Assembly: GCF_000764305.2 (NCBI RefSeq)
Contig: NW_025934582.1
Coordinates: 248,001-312,000, forward strand
Source: Hyalella azteca
Lineage: Eukaryota; Arthropoda; Malacostraca; Amphipoda; Hyalellidae
Reading direction: 5' to 3'
Length of the DNA: 64,000 nt
Shown: one piece after another, positions 23,601-43,710 of the stretch
Position numbering within the stretch: the stretch's first letter is position 1
Layout: each line of letters opens with the position of its first letter
Notes under the pieces: model-generated
Told to the model about the DNA's origin: nothing
What the model saw: the letters and a program-made list of their open reading frames with translations, nothing else
Databases searched by the model: none
Position numbers and translations under genes: made by a program

Positions 23601-26249
23601 TCTTCGTTCAAGAAATCCGTCAACCGAGATAATTTAGCCTTGTTTTACCGGTATCGCTTCTTAGGATTCCTCGAATGATCAATCTTACTAGATGTTGCTC
23701 TCACTTGTCTTGTTTCCGGTCGAATTTCATTCACGCTGTTAAATTTTTCGGAGAAGCATGCAATCATGTCAATGTTCGCAGCGATTGCGAACAAAAAGTA
23801 GAGAAGCATTTCGGTCCCGACAAAAGCACCAATACGAATTCTAATCTCCCGAACAATTTGCAAGAAATAAAATAATGAGCGTATCTTGTATACATACATA
23901 GTTACCCTCGTAATACTAAAACGAAGTTATTATTTAATTTTTTTTTAATTTGACTGATCTTGCAAAGACAAATGGTGTTTAGTTCAAGCGACCTACTATA
24001 CTTACTTCTACTACTTAGTTTACTTACAGATCGAATGAAATACAGATCGAAGCATCAGCATAAGTAATTCATTCGCAAACCATAAAACGAAAAAAACTCA
24101 TTAAGTAATGAAAACTTGTTGGTTCACAAGATATTGATTCTTACTATATGATATTTCACATGATTTTATGGTCCTTCTGTATGCCCAATGTTCCAAACTT
24201 AATTCCTATATCTAGTACGTACGGAGATGTCCAGATCGGGGTTGAATTAAAATTAGTGATGGTCTCGAACCATGCTGATTGCCTAGGTATTTCAACGGCC
24301 TATGGAAGTGGCACAATAAATTGTTCGCCTAATTTATACTTTTTTTTTACTTGAAATCATTGGGTATGTCAGACACGCAACCATAATAAAAGACATTTCA
24401 GATGTGTTTTCTCGTTAACAAATTACTTCTGAAAATGCATTCACCTCCTAGATTTGTCATCATAGTTGGTTAAACGGACCGAATCATAGGCAGAATTGAT
24501 AGCACGGGAGCGACATTGCCTATAGTAATTTGCACAAAAAACGATATATCATTAATATTAATTACTCACAGGTCCTCACTGGACAAAAGAGGAGTGTTGG
24601 CCACGGCATTCAAGTGGCGTTCCCTGATAATGGAGATGTTGAAAGTGGCTTTCATGGCCGGCTCGTCGAAACACGGGAAAGCCATGCGGGCGTCGTTCGG
24701 TGACATCTGCGTCATCGCCAGGAAACTGCAATGGAAATCGTTTTCGAAAATTTGCAAATTAAATGAGCAGCCCAAAATTGTGTTAATCATCTACAGTGAT
24801 TGTCTTTTATGTACGCAACCCACGCTTTGTGATTACCTTCGTGATTTATGTACTCAACTCATAGAAAAACGTGATTACCAACTAACACAGATAACTAGCT
24901 AATCAAGTAGGATCTCATCTTGATCTATGACCTTAAACTGAGCTGCATAGGATGAAAATGTAGCAAATAAATATTTAATAAACTTACACTTCAGTTCCAT
25001 TCTCATCGAAGTATGATGAGCGGTAGAAACCACGAAGTTGATCATTCAAATTTCCGACGAAATTCACGGAGAACACATAAACTTCTTCGCGAAGTAGCTG
25101 CCTCTCGGTGTTGACGATTAAAAACTGAAATTCCGGGTTGTAACTGTAGTTTAAGGTAACGTCCGTCGTTTTGGATGAACTGGATACCTTGGTCAACTGA
25201 AAATATTAGAAAATAATTAGTGTTGATACCAATTCACTGAACAGCGTCAGAGTTACGCGCTATTTACGGTGTTATATTTTAATACTAAATATTTCCGGCT
25301 GTAGTCATTGTTCGATGTTGATTCCGTTAGATCACTTAAAATGAATTTACCTTCATGGTGCTGTTATCCAAGCTTATGTCTGATGACATATGCATTACTA
25401 TTTCCGATGTAGGCTCCTTGACACGAATTTGAATGGCCACTTGACCATCGAAGGTGAAGCTGCCATTAAGGTAGGGCTGAAGGGTGATATCATAATGTTC
25501 GGGCACCAGCGATGTGGGGAGTCTGGTTGGGGGAAGGGGATTGGGTTGGGGCTCCGTTGTGGGTGCAGCAGTCGTGGTGGTAGCAGAGTCTGATTTTGAT
25601 TTATTCTAAAGCAAAGAAAAGACGAAAAGTTTTCATCGATGTCTGCAATTTAAAACTTCACCTGCGACGTGTTAATTGTATTTTTTTCATGTATATGTGT
25701 TGTGAGAATTTTTTTATTGGTGAAAACGTTACAAACTATGCAAAGCTGCATACCTGATGATAATATAAACATGATACTTCTTCAATTTACAAAAATAGAG
25801 TATTTACATAAGATTTTACAGTTAATTTTCCAATATTCTAAAAATTTACTATTGACTGTAGTAAATAGCAGCTTTTTCTGTACGAGTAAGTGTGATTAAC
25901 TTAGAGTCTTTTCAATATCCGTAGTATTCGTAATTTATGAGTAGTTTTCAACCCTCGCGTAAAAAATCAGACATGCAACTCATTAGGACTCGTTTCAAAC
26001 ACACACTTCAGCAGACAAACAAAAACAATGTATTTGAATAAATATATCTGCATGTCAGGGTGATTGTTGAAGCGGTTGAAGCCAGTTCAACAAGCTCACC
26101 GATAATCCAACCCCCAGCCCAACCGCCAGAGCGATAGCAGCGGCCAGCACAACACCCGCGATGATGGCCCGCTTCTTGGTGACGGTGAAGGGAAGCTTTT
26201 CCCACCATTTCTGCTTCCCCAACTGGGAAGAGTTGTCTCCCACCGACAT
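5400..26249 (-). CDS. Two-domain membrane aminopeptidase N (M1 metallopeptidase), 33 coding exons
   Basis: This gene encodes a type II membrane zinc aminopeptidase that would remove N-terminal residues from peptides at the cell surface. The first 17 exons total 2,901 nt (967 codons, phase 0) and carry tail, anchor, stalk and one M1 ectodomain. They are followed by 16 exons totalling 2,655 nt (885 codons with stop) encoding a second M1 ectodomain. The last donor of the first set (CTG|GTGAGG at 15081) and the first acceptor of the second (CTTAG|AAC at 14642) join in phase 0. No start codon, anchor or promoter for the second set is visible in the 400 bp between them, so one protein of about 1,851 residues is the simplest reading. 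Equivalent exons in the two halves have the same or nearly the same lengths (184, 157, 82, 181, 171, 144 and 79 nt), which points to an ancient duplication. Two separate genes cannot be excluded. Confidence 0.85.
6337..6412. repeat. Two tandem ~33-bp units beside an aminopeptidase exon
   Basis: A unit containing CACTCATTCGCTCTACGAGG occurs twice directly downstream of the exon ending at 6420. It is a further small duplication next to a splice donor. Confidence 0.7.
8410..8660. repeat. Degenerate ~20-bp tandem repeat in an intron
   Basis: About ten diverged units of the type GGTGAACATTAAGATATTA fill the intron start just upstream (transcript sense) of the exon at 8384-8204. Confidence 0.7.
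9046..9185. mobile_element. Dispersed repeat starting ACAGGGTGTCCCAAAAAAA
   Basis: The start motif and the following AACTCGAAAAGTAATAGAG resemble ends of common arthropod transposon relics. The family cannot be assigned without a repeat library. Confidence 0.4.
9303..9490 (-). mobile_element. MITE-like element with internal TCCG microsatellite (copy 1)
   Basis: Inverse-orientation copy of a family with 13-bp terminal-type inverted repeats (AGCGCATTTTCTC and its complement) around a (CGGA)n tract. Here one arm is altered (GTCTCATTT). Other copies are at 37085-37225, 37300-37435 and 39543-39700. No coding capacity. Confidence 0.7.
10072..10228 (-). CDS. Aminopeptidase N domain 2 exon with Phe at the catalytic Tyr position
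   Basis: The exon ends IFDAILFNK and continues GASIIRMM in the next exon. Its homologue in domain 1 (19542-19386) ends LFDLISYNK then GACMVRML. In M1 enzymes the Tyr of this (S/T)YxKG motif stabilises the transition state. Here the codon is TTC (Phe). Confidence 0.88.
10503..10633 (-). repeat. Partial duplication of an aminopeptidase exon and its donor
   Basis: Period about 124 bp against 10634-10758. The copy holds the part encoding [19 protein letters not shown] through the donor (CAT|GTGGGT), without the HEXXH part and without an obvious acceptor. The true exon has donor CAT|GTGAGT. Differences are few, so the duplication is recent. Confidence 0.85.
10665..10848 (-). CDS. Aminopeptidase N domain 2 exon with HEXXH zinc site
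   Basis: The exon encodes [13 protein letters not shown] and [13 protein letters not shown], so all zinc ligands of the second domain are kept. It is 184 nt, as in domain 1. Its 3' part and donor are duplicated immediately downstream (10503-10633). Confidence 0.92.
11094..11910. repeat. 20-bp minisatellite carrying a splice donor, split by an insertion
   Basis: Units of CTACCTGTAGGTTATACAGT occur at 11094-11232 and again at 11855-11910. On the minus strand each unit contains CTACAG|GTAGAC, identical to the end of the exon at 12082-11905 and its donor. So the donor of that exon is the first unit of the array. Confidence 0.8.
11233..11854. mobile_element. ~620-bp insertion inside the minisatellite
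   Basis: Non-repetitive sequence starting GGGGGCGCAGCCG interrupts the 20-bp array. TTATACAGTC is found on both sides, either as a 10-bp target duplication or simply as array sequence. The start and an AAGCCCTG motif recur near 4070, so it is a dispersed family. The two ends are weakly inverted (GGGGGCGCAGCC against GGGACGCATGCC). No intact frame. Confidence 0.5.
12640..12867 (-). mobile_element. tRNA-derived SINE (copy 1)
   Basis: On the minus strand the head has a tRNA-like A box (TGGCCTAGTGG) and B box (GGTTCGATCCC) with tRNA-like spacing. A body of about 150 bp ends in a TTATTA-type A/T-rich tail. A second copy lies at 14840-14985. It sits in an aminopeptidase intron in the same orientation as the gene. 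It is not an intact tRNA gene because the acceptor and anticodon stems do not pair. Confidence 0.75.
14266..14346. repeat. (TATGT)n microsatellite
   Basis: About 15 perfect pentanucleotide units in the intron before the first exons of the second aminopeptidase domain. Confidence 0.95.
14840..14985 (-). mobile_element. tRNA-derived SINE (copy 2, shortened)
   Basis: Shares the head (GGTGCGGGTTCCAGTCC on the minus strand, a diverged B box) and the body (AATAAACGCTGAAACCGCT) with the copy at 12640-12867, but lacks about 80 bp in the middle. It lies between the two aminopeptidase domain sets. Confidence 0.7.
15024..15047 (-). terminator. Possible intronic stop and poly(A) signal for a one-domain short form
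   Basis: If the donor at 15080 is not used, the frame adds [11 protein letters not shown] and stops at 15047-15045. AATAAA (minus strand) follows at 15029-15024. This would give a membrane aminopeptidase of about 978 residues. The signal is closer to the stop than usual, so use is uncertain. Confidence 0.4.
15081..26249 (-). CDS. Aminopeptidase N, anchor plus first M1 ectodomain
   Basis: Exons in transcript order: 26249-26100, 25605-25351, 25196-24988, 24725-24570, 21166-21012, 20815-20638, 19981-19798, 19542-19386, 18603-18522, 18125-17945, 17697-17370, 17073-16931, 16592-16396, 16241-16071, 15885-15742, 15577-15499, 15212-15081. Residues 1-28 are a basic cytoplasmic tail, about 29-49 a Gly/Ala/Val membrane anchor, then a Thr/Pro stalk. 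The M1 fold starts near [23 protein letters not shown] lies at residues 357-361, HELAH at 393-397 with Glu416 as third zinc ligand, and the catalytic Tyr at 479 (SYNKG). The C-terminal helical domain ends in [10 protein letters not shown]. All residues expected for activity are present. Reading past the last donor gives 11 more residues and a stop at 15047-15045, a possible short form. Confidence 0.9.
16733..16970. repeat. ~46-bp tandem repeat that amplifies an exon end and its donor
   Basis: Five full units and one partial unit. On the minus strand each encodes [13 protein letters not shown] followed by GGTAAGAGAGCATG, so the last codons of the exon 17073-16931 and its GT donor are repeated down the intron. 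Using the first donor (16931) gives correct phase into the next exon ([13 protein letters not shown]). Later donors would add whole units. Confidence 0.85.
19798..19981 (-). CDS. Aminopeptidase N domain 1 exon with HEXXH zinc site
   Basis: The exon encodes [13 protein letters not shown] followed by [13 protein letters not shown]: two zinc-binding His, the catalytic Glu, and the third zinc ligand Glu 19 residues after the second His. Its 3' splice site and first coding bases are amplified about six times upstream (see the repeat at 19965-20240). Confidence 0.92.
19965..20240. repeat. 45-bp tandem repeat that amplifies a 3' splice site and exon start
   Basis: About six units. On the minus strand each carries the 3' splice site (TATCGCACAG or TATCGTACAG) and then the first ~20 coding bases of the HEXXH exon (AGAGACAGCGATGTTGTA). 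The most downstream unit is the real exon start at 19981. Confidence 0.88.
20638..20815 (-). CDS. Aminopeptidase N domain 1 exon with GAMEN exopeptidase motif
   Basis: The exon ends in [22 protein letters not shown] binds the free amino end of the substrate in M1 exopeptidases. The matching exon in the second half (12082-11905) has the same length (178 nt) and also ends in [11 protein letters not shown]. Confidence 0.9.
21740..22213 (-). pseudogene. Second decayed reading frame in the same intron
   Basis: On the minus strand the frame reads [20 protein letters not shown], then [18 protein letters not shown], a stop, [38 protein letters not shown], and further with two more stops. The ordered, protein-like composition with Cys clusters argues for former coding. 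It lies 256 bp downstream of the decayed frame above, on the same strand. No family recognised. Confidence 0.45.
22469..23899 (-). pseudogene. Decayed intronless reading frame inside an aminopeptidase intron
   Basis: A single minus-strand frame of about 477 codons runs through this stretch with a few in-frame stops (near 23645, 23309 and between 23110 and 23260) and no obvious frameshift. The N-terminal part has an apolar stretch ([17 protein letters not shown]) and a basic RNPKKRYR site. A middle part ([20 protein letters not shown]) is reminiscent of a laminin-G/concanavalin-like strand pattern. The C-terminal part is Cys-containing and ends SSIMFGGV. I do not recognise the protein. Lack of introns plus stops suggests a retrocopy, a captured viral-type gene or a dead single-exon gene. 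Confidence 0.55.
25351..25605 (-). CDS. Aminopeptidase N exon: Thr/Pro stalk and start of first M1 domain
   Basis: The exon begins with [20 protein letters not shown], a Ser/Thr/Pro-rich spacer probably O-glycosylated, as in other membrane aminopeptidases. It then enters the M1 N-terminal domain at [18 protein letters not shown] and [10 protein letters not shown]. The matching exon of the second half (14642-14442) lacks the stalk. Confidence 0.88.
26100..26249 (-). CDS. Aminopeptidase N exon: cytoplasmic tail and membrane anchor
   Basis: Fifty codons start at the first ATG of the open frame and end at a GTGAGC donor. The tail contains basic residues (KQKWWEK, VTKKR). It precedes about 20 apolar residues ([20 protein letters not shown]), the signal-anchor arrangement of type II membrane aminopeptidases. 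The preceding TTG codon in the same frame is not needed as a start. Confidence 0.85.
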
Positions 26250-26490
26250 CAATAAGCCTAAATCCTGATAAAACCATAATTTAATTATAATAATATATCC
26301 AAGGATAAAACTCTAATTTATTTTATATTCGTACGGGTCGATTTAATTTTTAGATTACAGCATGTGTCACGAGCAGTTTTCAATGCACTGAGGTTTGTAG
26401 CAATTAAACATGGCTTTCTCATTGAACAGAATGTAACCATTATTAGGTTTGTATTGAAACAGTTATATTCTACTGAGTCTAAAGACTTAC

Positions 26491-26565
26491 AATAAAAGAA
26501 TGAGCTGAACTGGGAGACGATAAAGGTAGTGTGACTCTGATCAAACCGACGTCTTCTGCCTCACT
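26491..26565 (-). other. Predicted 5' untranslated exon of the aminopeptidase N gene
   Basis: The stretch is bounded by a predicted initiator and a consensus donor GTAAGTCT, with no ATG-led frame. It would splice to the exon starting at 26264, giving a short leader before the ATG at 26249. Confidence 0.4.
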
Positions 26566-26600
26566 GAACTCGGTGCGGCTTTACCGTTCTTTATTAAAAC
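26563..26600 (-). promoter_or_regulatory. Predicted core promoter: TATA-like box and TCAGT initiator
   Basis: On the minus strand a TATA-like TTTTAATAAAG (26599-26589) lies about 31 bp upstream of TTCAGTGA (26568-26561). This contains the arthropod initiator TCAGT, with its A at 26565. Sequence from there to 26491 would be a non-coding first exon ending in a strong donor (ATT|GTAAGTCT). An acceptor at 26264 (TTTATCAG) then joins it 15 nt before the ATG. Spacing and order fit a focused promoter, but this is prediction only. Confidence 0.5.
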
Positions 26601-29139
26601 AATCGTTCTGTATCAGAGACAGCGGCTTCTAACACCTACGAGCTAGGCGCATAAAACAATAAAATCATAAATTATACAGCGTGTTGTATAAAGGCGTCTG
26701 GGTATTCTTCTTGCGATGTTCATCGTGTAATTTTGTAACAAGAATAGAATTCCTTATACTCTGTAAAGTATAATGAATCAGAATATTCTCTATGTCTTGG
26801 TATGCATGTGCAAACCTTATCTCTATATGCAATAAATTTCATATCAGTTTTCCGGTCGAGGTGACTCAGGGCATTCATCCTGAGTTCTGATCAGGAATTT
26901 CATTAACTTTTTCTCAGGAAATGCGGCAGTAAATATTAGGTTTTCAATCATGTTTCTCGGGGAATTCAAAGTGAGGAGATCCGCGCACACTGTATTTATT
27001 TGCAGCAAAATGAAAGGTTTACAGTAATAGCTTATAATTATAAAAGTTGCAGCGGCAAAATTAGACCTAAAACTTTTTTGCTACAAACATTTGAACCTGT
27101 TCAAACATTTTGAGCTGCGGCACAAGAAGAAATGCAGCTTTTGCCGATTTATTATGAAACACTTAAAGTGTCCCATACAAGTTATTTCCATAACTACCAA
27201 ATTTAATAAAGGCAGTTACCAATATTAAGAGTACTAAATTCTTTCACTGATATCATTTCCGGCAACTGAGTTCAATAGAAAACCGGACGCGCTAACGCCA
27301 TAACCATAAGTATATTTATGACATATAACAAAACGAATCGTACAAACGTCTCAATAAAAATATTTTATGAAGGTTTGGAAGACATGTTAAAATGTGCGAT
27401 ACGGCCAAAATTAAAATATTGTACCGTAAAAATAACTATGGGTGATGAGTAAATAGAGTTAACGATAAATGTGAAAAATCTTGCGTTTACACTAACTTTA
27501 TCAAGCCCTGTCTGACCCGATGTATGGATTTAATTACTTGCAATTAAACAATGCAGAAATTAAATAATTTAAGTAAAGCAATTTGCGAAGGGGTCGAATA
27601 TAAAGTTTAATCTCGCGGATACAATAATAGTATTATATTATCAGCTATGCATAAAAAACTATTCATTTCATCGTTATTAATTAGCTACTATTGCTTTTCT
27701 TCCCAAACAGGACATAGTTGAATTTTAACAGCACGTCTACAGCTAAAATAACACTATGCGACACACGCAAGCATATGTGAGAACTTTATCCCTAGGCTGC
27801 AGATCAGCAGAAACTCATCATAAATTCGAACATCTATAAAAGTTTGCATTAAAACTTAAGTCACGTGAGAGAGCATTTGAATATAGATAAGAGAGCTCGC
27901 TTCTGAACGCCTCTTTAACGCCACGAAAAATCATTTCGGAAAATTATGCTTGCAAAACTCATTTCTACACATGTTCCCTTCCAACCCGTTGTATACCTAG
28001 TTAAATTATGTGAATTATACTTGAACACTAAAGATTTGTATTCAGATTTATAACTGAGTACATAATTTAGTACCTTATAGTGTTTAGATTGCAATAATAT
28101 ACTGTAATATCTGCGTGGTCGATGTTACATGGAATCACACTTCACAAAATCTCGTTTAATCACACGCTTTTAATGTAAATGTGTTCATCCAAGAGATGTG
28201 TTCTCGCAGCATCAAATAGTTCAGTATTGGATTAATATCGTATTAACACTCAGAGTAATAAGTGAGACTTTGTTCGTACAGCGATGGAGTCTTTGCACTA
28301 ACGTGTGTCACCCTGACCCAGTTCGGCCCAACGAAAGTACGTATCAGTTGTTCATCCGCTCGCTGATTGTGTAGTGGGTAAGAAAGTTCATCGTATTAGG
28401 ATAATATGACCTATTCATTTTACAGAGCGTATTAATGTTAATGATTTATTAGTTCATGATTTATTAGTTTTCAGTGTCTTCAGCCGCCCTCCAAAAGCCT
28501 CAATTATTGCTGCCAGGGTATGGTCATGGTTTAAGTCTCCTAACGATATTAAATATACGTTGGTTGAAGATAAGCCGTCGGTGTTGAAAGTTTGATTTAT
28601 TACGACAGCAAGAAAAGTGAGAAAGAATTAATTCGTTCTATAACAATCTTTAAGTTGGTTTTTACAAACAAATAAAATTGTTAATCTGTATCTTGTCGAA
28701 GTCGTACAAATTCAGAGGAGTGACTCATTGCTTCACATAGAAAAGAACAAACACACAAACTGTCATAGAATACTTTGATGCAGGATTAAATAATACAAAT
28801 AATTGCTATTGAAAAACGTAGCCTGTTCTAACATCATGACCGCATTCTTTATTTTTCAATCATAAAGTTTAGAAAGATATCATATGAATTTCCAGGTCAC
28901 ATCACATTGATCGTTGTGATCAAAATTTTGTAAAATCTGTAAGCCAACGAGGAGGACGAACGCAAGCTTAAAAAACGTTGACTTCCGATGACGTTCAGTG
29001 AAGCCGCACGATTTTTCACGATCCTTTCTTCGTAAGATAAATATCCTTAATATCCTCTCCTCGTAAGATAAATTCATGTTTGTATAAGCCTCACCGCTGA
29101 CGATGGCAGCCCTGGGGCCGTACTATAGAAACTCGTCAC

Positions 29140-29240
29140 AAGTATACGTAGCGGCTTAAGTACACGTAGCGGCTTGAATACACGTAGCGGCTTAAGTACA
29201 CGTAGCGGCATAGGTATACGTAGCGGCTTACTACACATAG
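29140..29240. repeat. ~18-bp tandem repeat (ACACGTAGCGGCTTAAGT)
   Basis: About six diverged units in a row, 100 bp from the larger 40-bp array at 29345. Confidence 0.8.
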
Positions 29241-29344
29241 CGGTTGAGTTCTTGTCGGCGATTGGTTGTTTTAGTTTGAAAAACCGTCAGTGATAAGCTG
29301 ACTATGACATCGCCAACTATTTATGATAGTCCGGCCCCTGGAGC

Positions 29345-29550
29345 TGGACGGTGACCACGCCAGCTTGCGGTCCACCACTTCCCCTGTGCGGTGACCACGC
29401 CAGCTTGCGGTCCACCACTTCCCCTGTGCGGTGACCACGCCAGCTTGCGGTCCACCACTTCCCCTGTGCGGTGACCACACCAGCTTGCGGTCCACCACTT
29501 CCCCTGTGCGGTGACCACACCAGCTTGCGGTCCACCACTTCCCCTGACAC
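29345..29550. repeat. 40-bp GC-rich minisatellite
   Basis: Five nearly perfect units containing GCGGTGACCACGCCAGCTTG. Because 40 is not a multiple of three and the unit has no stop on the minus strand, all three minus frames stay open across it. That explains the apparent reading frames here; they are not evidence of a gene. Confidence 0.9.
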
Positions 29551-32500
29551 GCGACGAGCGCAGAGCCTCTCAGTAGTGCGGCGGGACGGTGATCAAGGCG
29601 TCGTCGGCAGACCGGTTCATGGAACAGTTCTGCAATAGATATGCATTTAAAACTTATGTATTACTGTATGTTTGTATTATTATACAAGGATTATACCATA
29701 ACTGAAAGTTGAAAAGAGGCGCTCAGGCGTGGCCTGGGAATGCTATGTATGACACGCGTATATACAAAGGATACTATGGATCCAGTATATCTGGAAGACG
29801 ATATGTACCAGAAAATAAAAAAAGTTATAGAAGAAATCACACTCGCAAACAACTGGATTTAGTATTTATAGATTTTGAAACAACTATTTACGCGTGCATT
29901 TTTGGTAGGTTTTGGGATGAAAAATTTCATATACAAGTCATGAAATGAAGTGATCTATGAAACGTATCTTTACTTATTTCAGATATGTTTTAAATACTGT
30001 GCATTTACGGTAATAAAAGCATACAGCTAATCAAACTGAAACGAAAAATCTAGCAATGCCTATGTCATGCTTGATTGAGCTTCACAAGTGTGTTCAAGTG
30101 CTGCAGTTTTGAATGTGTGCTATACAAGGATTGCATCAGTGCCCCGTGCATGCTTATATGATGTTCGATGCAACACACATAAAAAATAACGATGTACGTC
30201 ATTTATTTCTTGTCGTTACATTTCGAGGACCTTTCAGCGCAGAAATGGAAAGTACAAAAGCAACACCAAAATAAAACATCGCGTAAAACAAGAAGCTTCT
30301 GAAAAGTGTAAAGGGAGGGAAGTGCGAGCGAGTAATAACGACGACGCTAGAGTGACATGCCCAGTACAAGTAAATGATCACAGTACAAGTACACCTAAAT
30401 TATCCTTATTCAATAACCCAATTTAAAAAATTAAACAGAATGGCTTCTTAAGTACCCGCAAAAGGGCAATTAGAGAACATAATCGATAAATTCTTATTTT
30501 ATTTCCAAATGTAATACATTAGAACATGAGTAGCGCTGCGAAGCTTTATATAGCAATGCTACCTCTTAAGCTAAACAAACAAGCTGCTCTTGGTAAACTT
30601 GGATAACATTTATCAAATAATTATAAAGTTCGAAGCGACATATTAATTAATTTATAGGCTTCCTCTAACTCATTTCGCACACAATTTCGTGGTTTATTTG
30701 ATGTGAGGAGATTTAGTTATGTGAAAAATTGTTTTCTTAATTATGTCTATTAATCATACGTGAGCAACTGAACATTTCAGCTGCGTCAGCTGACTAAGGA
30801 ATGTTCTTCACTTTCTTCTAGAGAAGTCGAAATCGTTCTAACGTTTCACATCTCATGTTATTTTCCATCATTGAATCAAAAGTTAGGTAACGACATCGCG
30901 CATATCAGAATGAAGAAGGTATAGTGCAGCGGCCCACAATTGCAGTAAAATAATAATATGTACAAACGAATGTTATTATCACCCAAATAATTATTACACG
31001 CAAAAACAGATAAAATATTCATCAGGGACGAAGCATTTGAAGCTAAGAATGTTGAAGCAAAAATTATTTATTCTCAAAGCTATAACAAACTGGTGATTTG
31101 CGAAGCAGTAATGTTTACTACAATCGCAGGGCAGTGTAGATAATGACCGTATAAATGATACGTGTGAAAATAATAACGGTTAAAACTGTGCGTTTAACAT
31201 TGTCTTTCACATCACTTTAAATGCTCCCGTACACTCCGGAAATTAATGAATCAATTGTCTAAATAGTGACACATTTCCTTACCCACAGCATGGGCAGAGA
31301 GCCTATGTAGCACTGATACCAAAGTGGGTCAAAATGAAACCATATAATGCAAAAAGTGCATCGCTATTTGAACAAAATCTAACTCATTTCTCAGGGTCTA
31401 TGTCCATTACTGTTATGTTTCAAACTAGACCAGCAATTGTACTGTGGCACTGAACAATTGCGACGCATTTCAGGATACTTTTATTTTGCTCAGTTAATTC
31501 CAACAATTCCAACCAGTCCCAGGATAGGAAGTTTTCATTCCAACATTCTAAATTTTAGGAACTGGACGGTAAAATTTTGTTATATCTTGTAACATAATTA
31601 ATGTTATATTTCAATTTTTATATAATTCATAATAAATAGATTTAATAATCTGTCAACAATTAAACAGCCCGGAGCGCAGCTTAAGCTAATTCTCACTAAG
31701 TGTGGGGAGCGTGATCCGTAGACCGAGGATTGCTCTAAAATGATTTTTTTCAGTTTTATCCGAAGCTTCTTGTGTGCTCTAGATAATATCTATTATTATG
31801 ATGTTCGTTTTGATTTAGGCCAAGTTGGCCCACAATTTTCTCAAACAGTTGTGGATTTCGCACCCTCAACTCACGGCTCCAAAATTGGCGATCTTAACCA
31901 CACAGGCAGCCTATGCATAAGCATAAACATTAAGTTTATAATGAAGCATAAACTAATCCGTATGGTTGCTTCCTTAAAAATTCCTTGTAAGCATTCAACA
32001 ATACATGGCCTTTATATAAGTCATGTTCCATTAAATAGCGCAGAAGCCACCAAGTACACAACCTCGATTCAAAGCACGAAATTAGTATTAAAAATAAAAT
32101 GCTCTTATATTCTTCGAGCCTAAGCTTAAACAAACCCAACCCTTAAGCAATAAAACTCAAACCCTAAAGTAATTATAAGCAAAACTACGGCAATATGGAG
32201 AGTCTAACAACCACGTGAAGACCTTGGAAGAGATCTTTGACGCACCTCTCCCTTCTTTACCATTCTTTTTATGCATCGTGTCAGGCGTGGCAAAAACCAA
32301 ATTTTACAATTGAGAGTAGTTTACGAAATGTTACGAATTTATCTATAACCTTGCTGTAATTTCTTCTTTGATGCACGCTGCACAACTTAATCACATAATT
32401 ATTGGGATCCATACAAAAAACGCCAAACTGCATCGTCGCGCAAGATCTCTCCGACACTCCGAATGTGGGGCCTCGCTACCGTAGACTTGTTTGACCATCA

Positions 32501-33199
32501 TTGGCACGACGGGAGGTCACACGTATTGTCACACGGAACGCCAATAGATATTTTATCATGCCCACAGCTAAATTATAACCAATCACGTCAAATATCAATG
32601 TACATCAGGATGAAATCCAGAGTATACGTTATGATATTGGGTCAATTGAAAGTGGAAAATGTCTTCACCTGCCCCACACGTGCACTCCCAATCGATCCTT
32701 GCGAACATCAAAGTTTAAGATATCATTGCAAGCTGTTTATAATACACAATCCTTTCAGTATGATCATCGTGTAGAAGATCACAAATGATATTCACTTTCT
32801 CGTGCGATCCCAAATCTCGAACATAGTGAACCCACAATGCTTGGTGTTAATTGTTAATTCGTGTAAACACACAAGCCTCCGAAGATGGGCATGGTTTCAT
32901 TACCAGCTAAAATTCCGTGTTGAAAAGTTTTGGCACTCAAGCGCTTTTAAAAACGCTTTGTACACTTAGGATTGTGCGAAACGATAACATCTATAACGTG
33001 ATCCTGGGCAGATTACCTCAAACACGGCTCTAATTCATCCGTTATCTTCATCTCAATGCAATTACGAACTACCTGAATCCAAATCGCAGCTATATAAGCT
33101 CCAATAAATCACTGTAGCACGCAAGTCAGAAGCAACACGAGCATCTGCAGTGAATGGCGAAGGTAAAATTCGTGAATACTACTTCTTCACTGGAAAAGT

Positions 33200-43451
<10,252 letters not shown>

Positions 43452-43457
43452 TTAGGG

Positions 43458-43710
43458 CAAAAATAATCAAATATAATACGTATATTCGAAAAAATATAAT
43501 AAGTATATTCGAAAAAATATAATACGTATATTCGTATAATTATAATAAGTATATTCGAAAAATTATAATACGTATATTCGTATAAATATAATACGTATAT
43601 TCGTATAAATATAATATGTATATTCGTATAAATATAATAGGTAGATTCGAAAAAATATAATACGTATATTCGTATAAATATAATACGTATATTCGAAAAA
43701 ATATATACGT
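43458..43710. repeat. AT-rich ~24-bp tandem repeat
   Basis: About ten units of the type AATATAATACGTATATTCG, starting 10 bp upstream of the P-loop exon acceptor of PFKFB. It displaces any normal polypyrimidine context further upstream. Confidence 0.85.

Larger units (their letters stand above)
26600..33190. other. Intergenic region between the aminopeptidase and PFKFB genes
   Basis: AT-rich and without a gene I can support. It contains an ~18-bp tandem repeat (29140-29240), a GC-rich 40-bp minisatellite (29345-29550), a sequence starting CCCGGAGCGCAGC near 31668 that resembles starts of the repeats at 4070 and 11233, and a ~45-bp motif (31986-32030) shared with 2358-2390. Open frames here lack splice or domain support. 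Confidence 0.6.

Noticed and set aside
29271..29550. Three overlapping minus-strand open frames of 65-77 codons
   Set aside because: They are the same 40-bp repeat read in three frames. The unit has no stop, so open frames are automatic.
31740..32139. 127-codon plus-strand frame with an overlapping minus frame
   Set aside because: No domain or splice support, and part of it is a dispersed motif also found near 2358.
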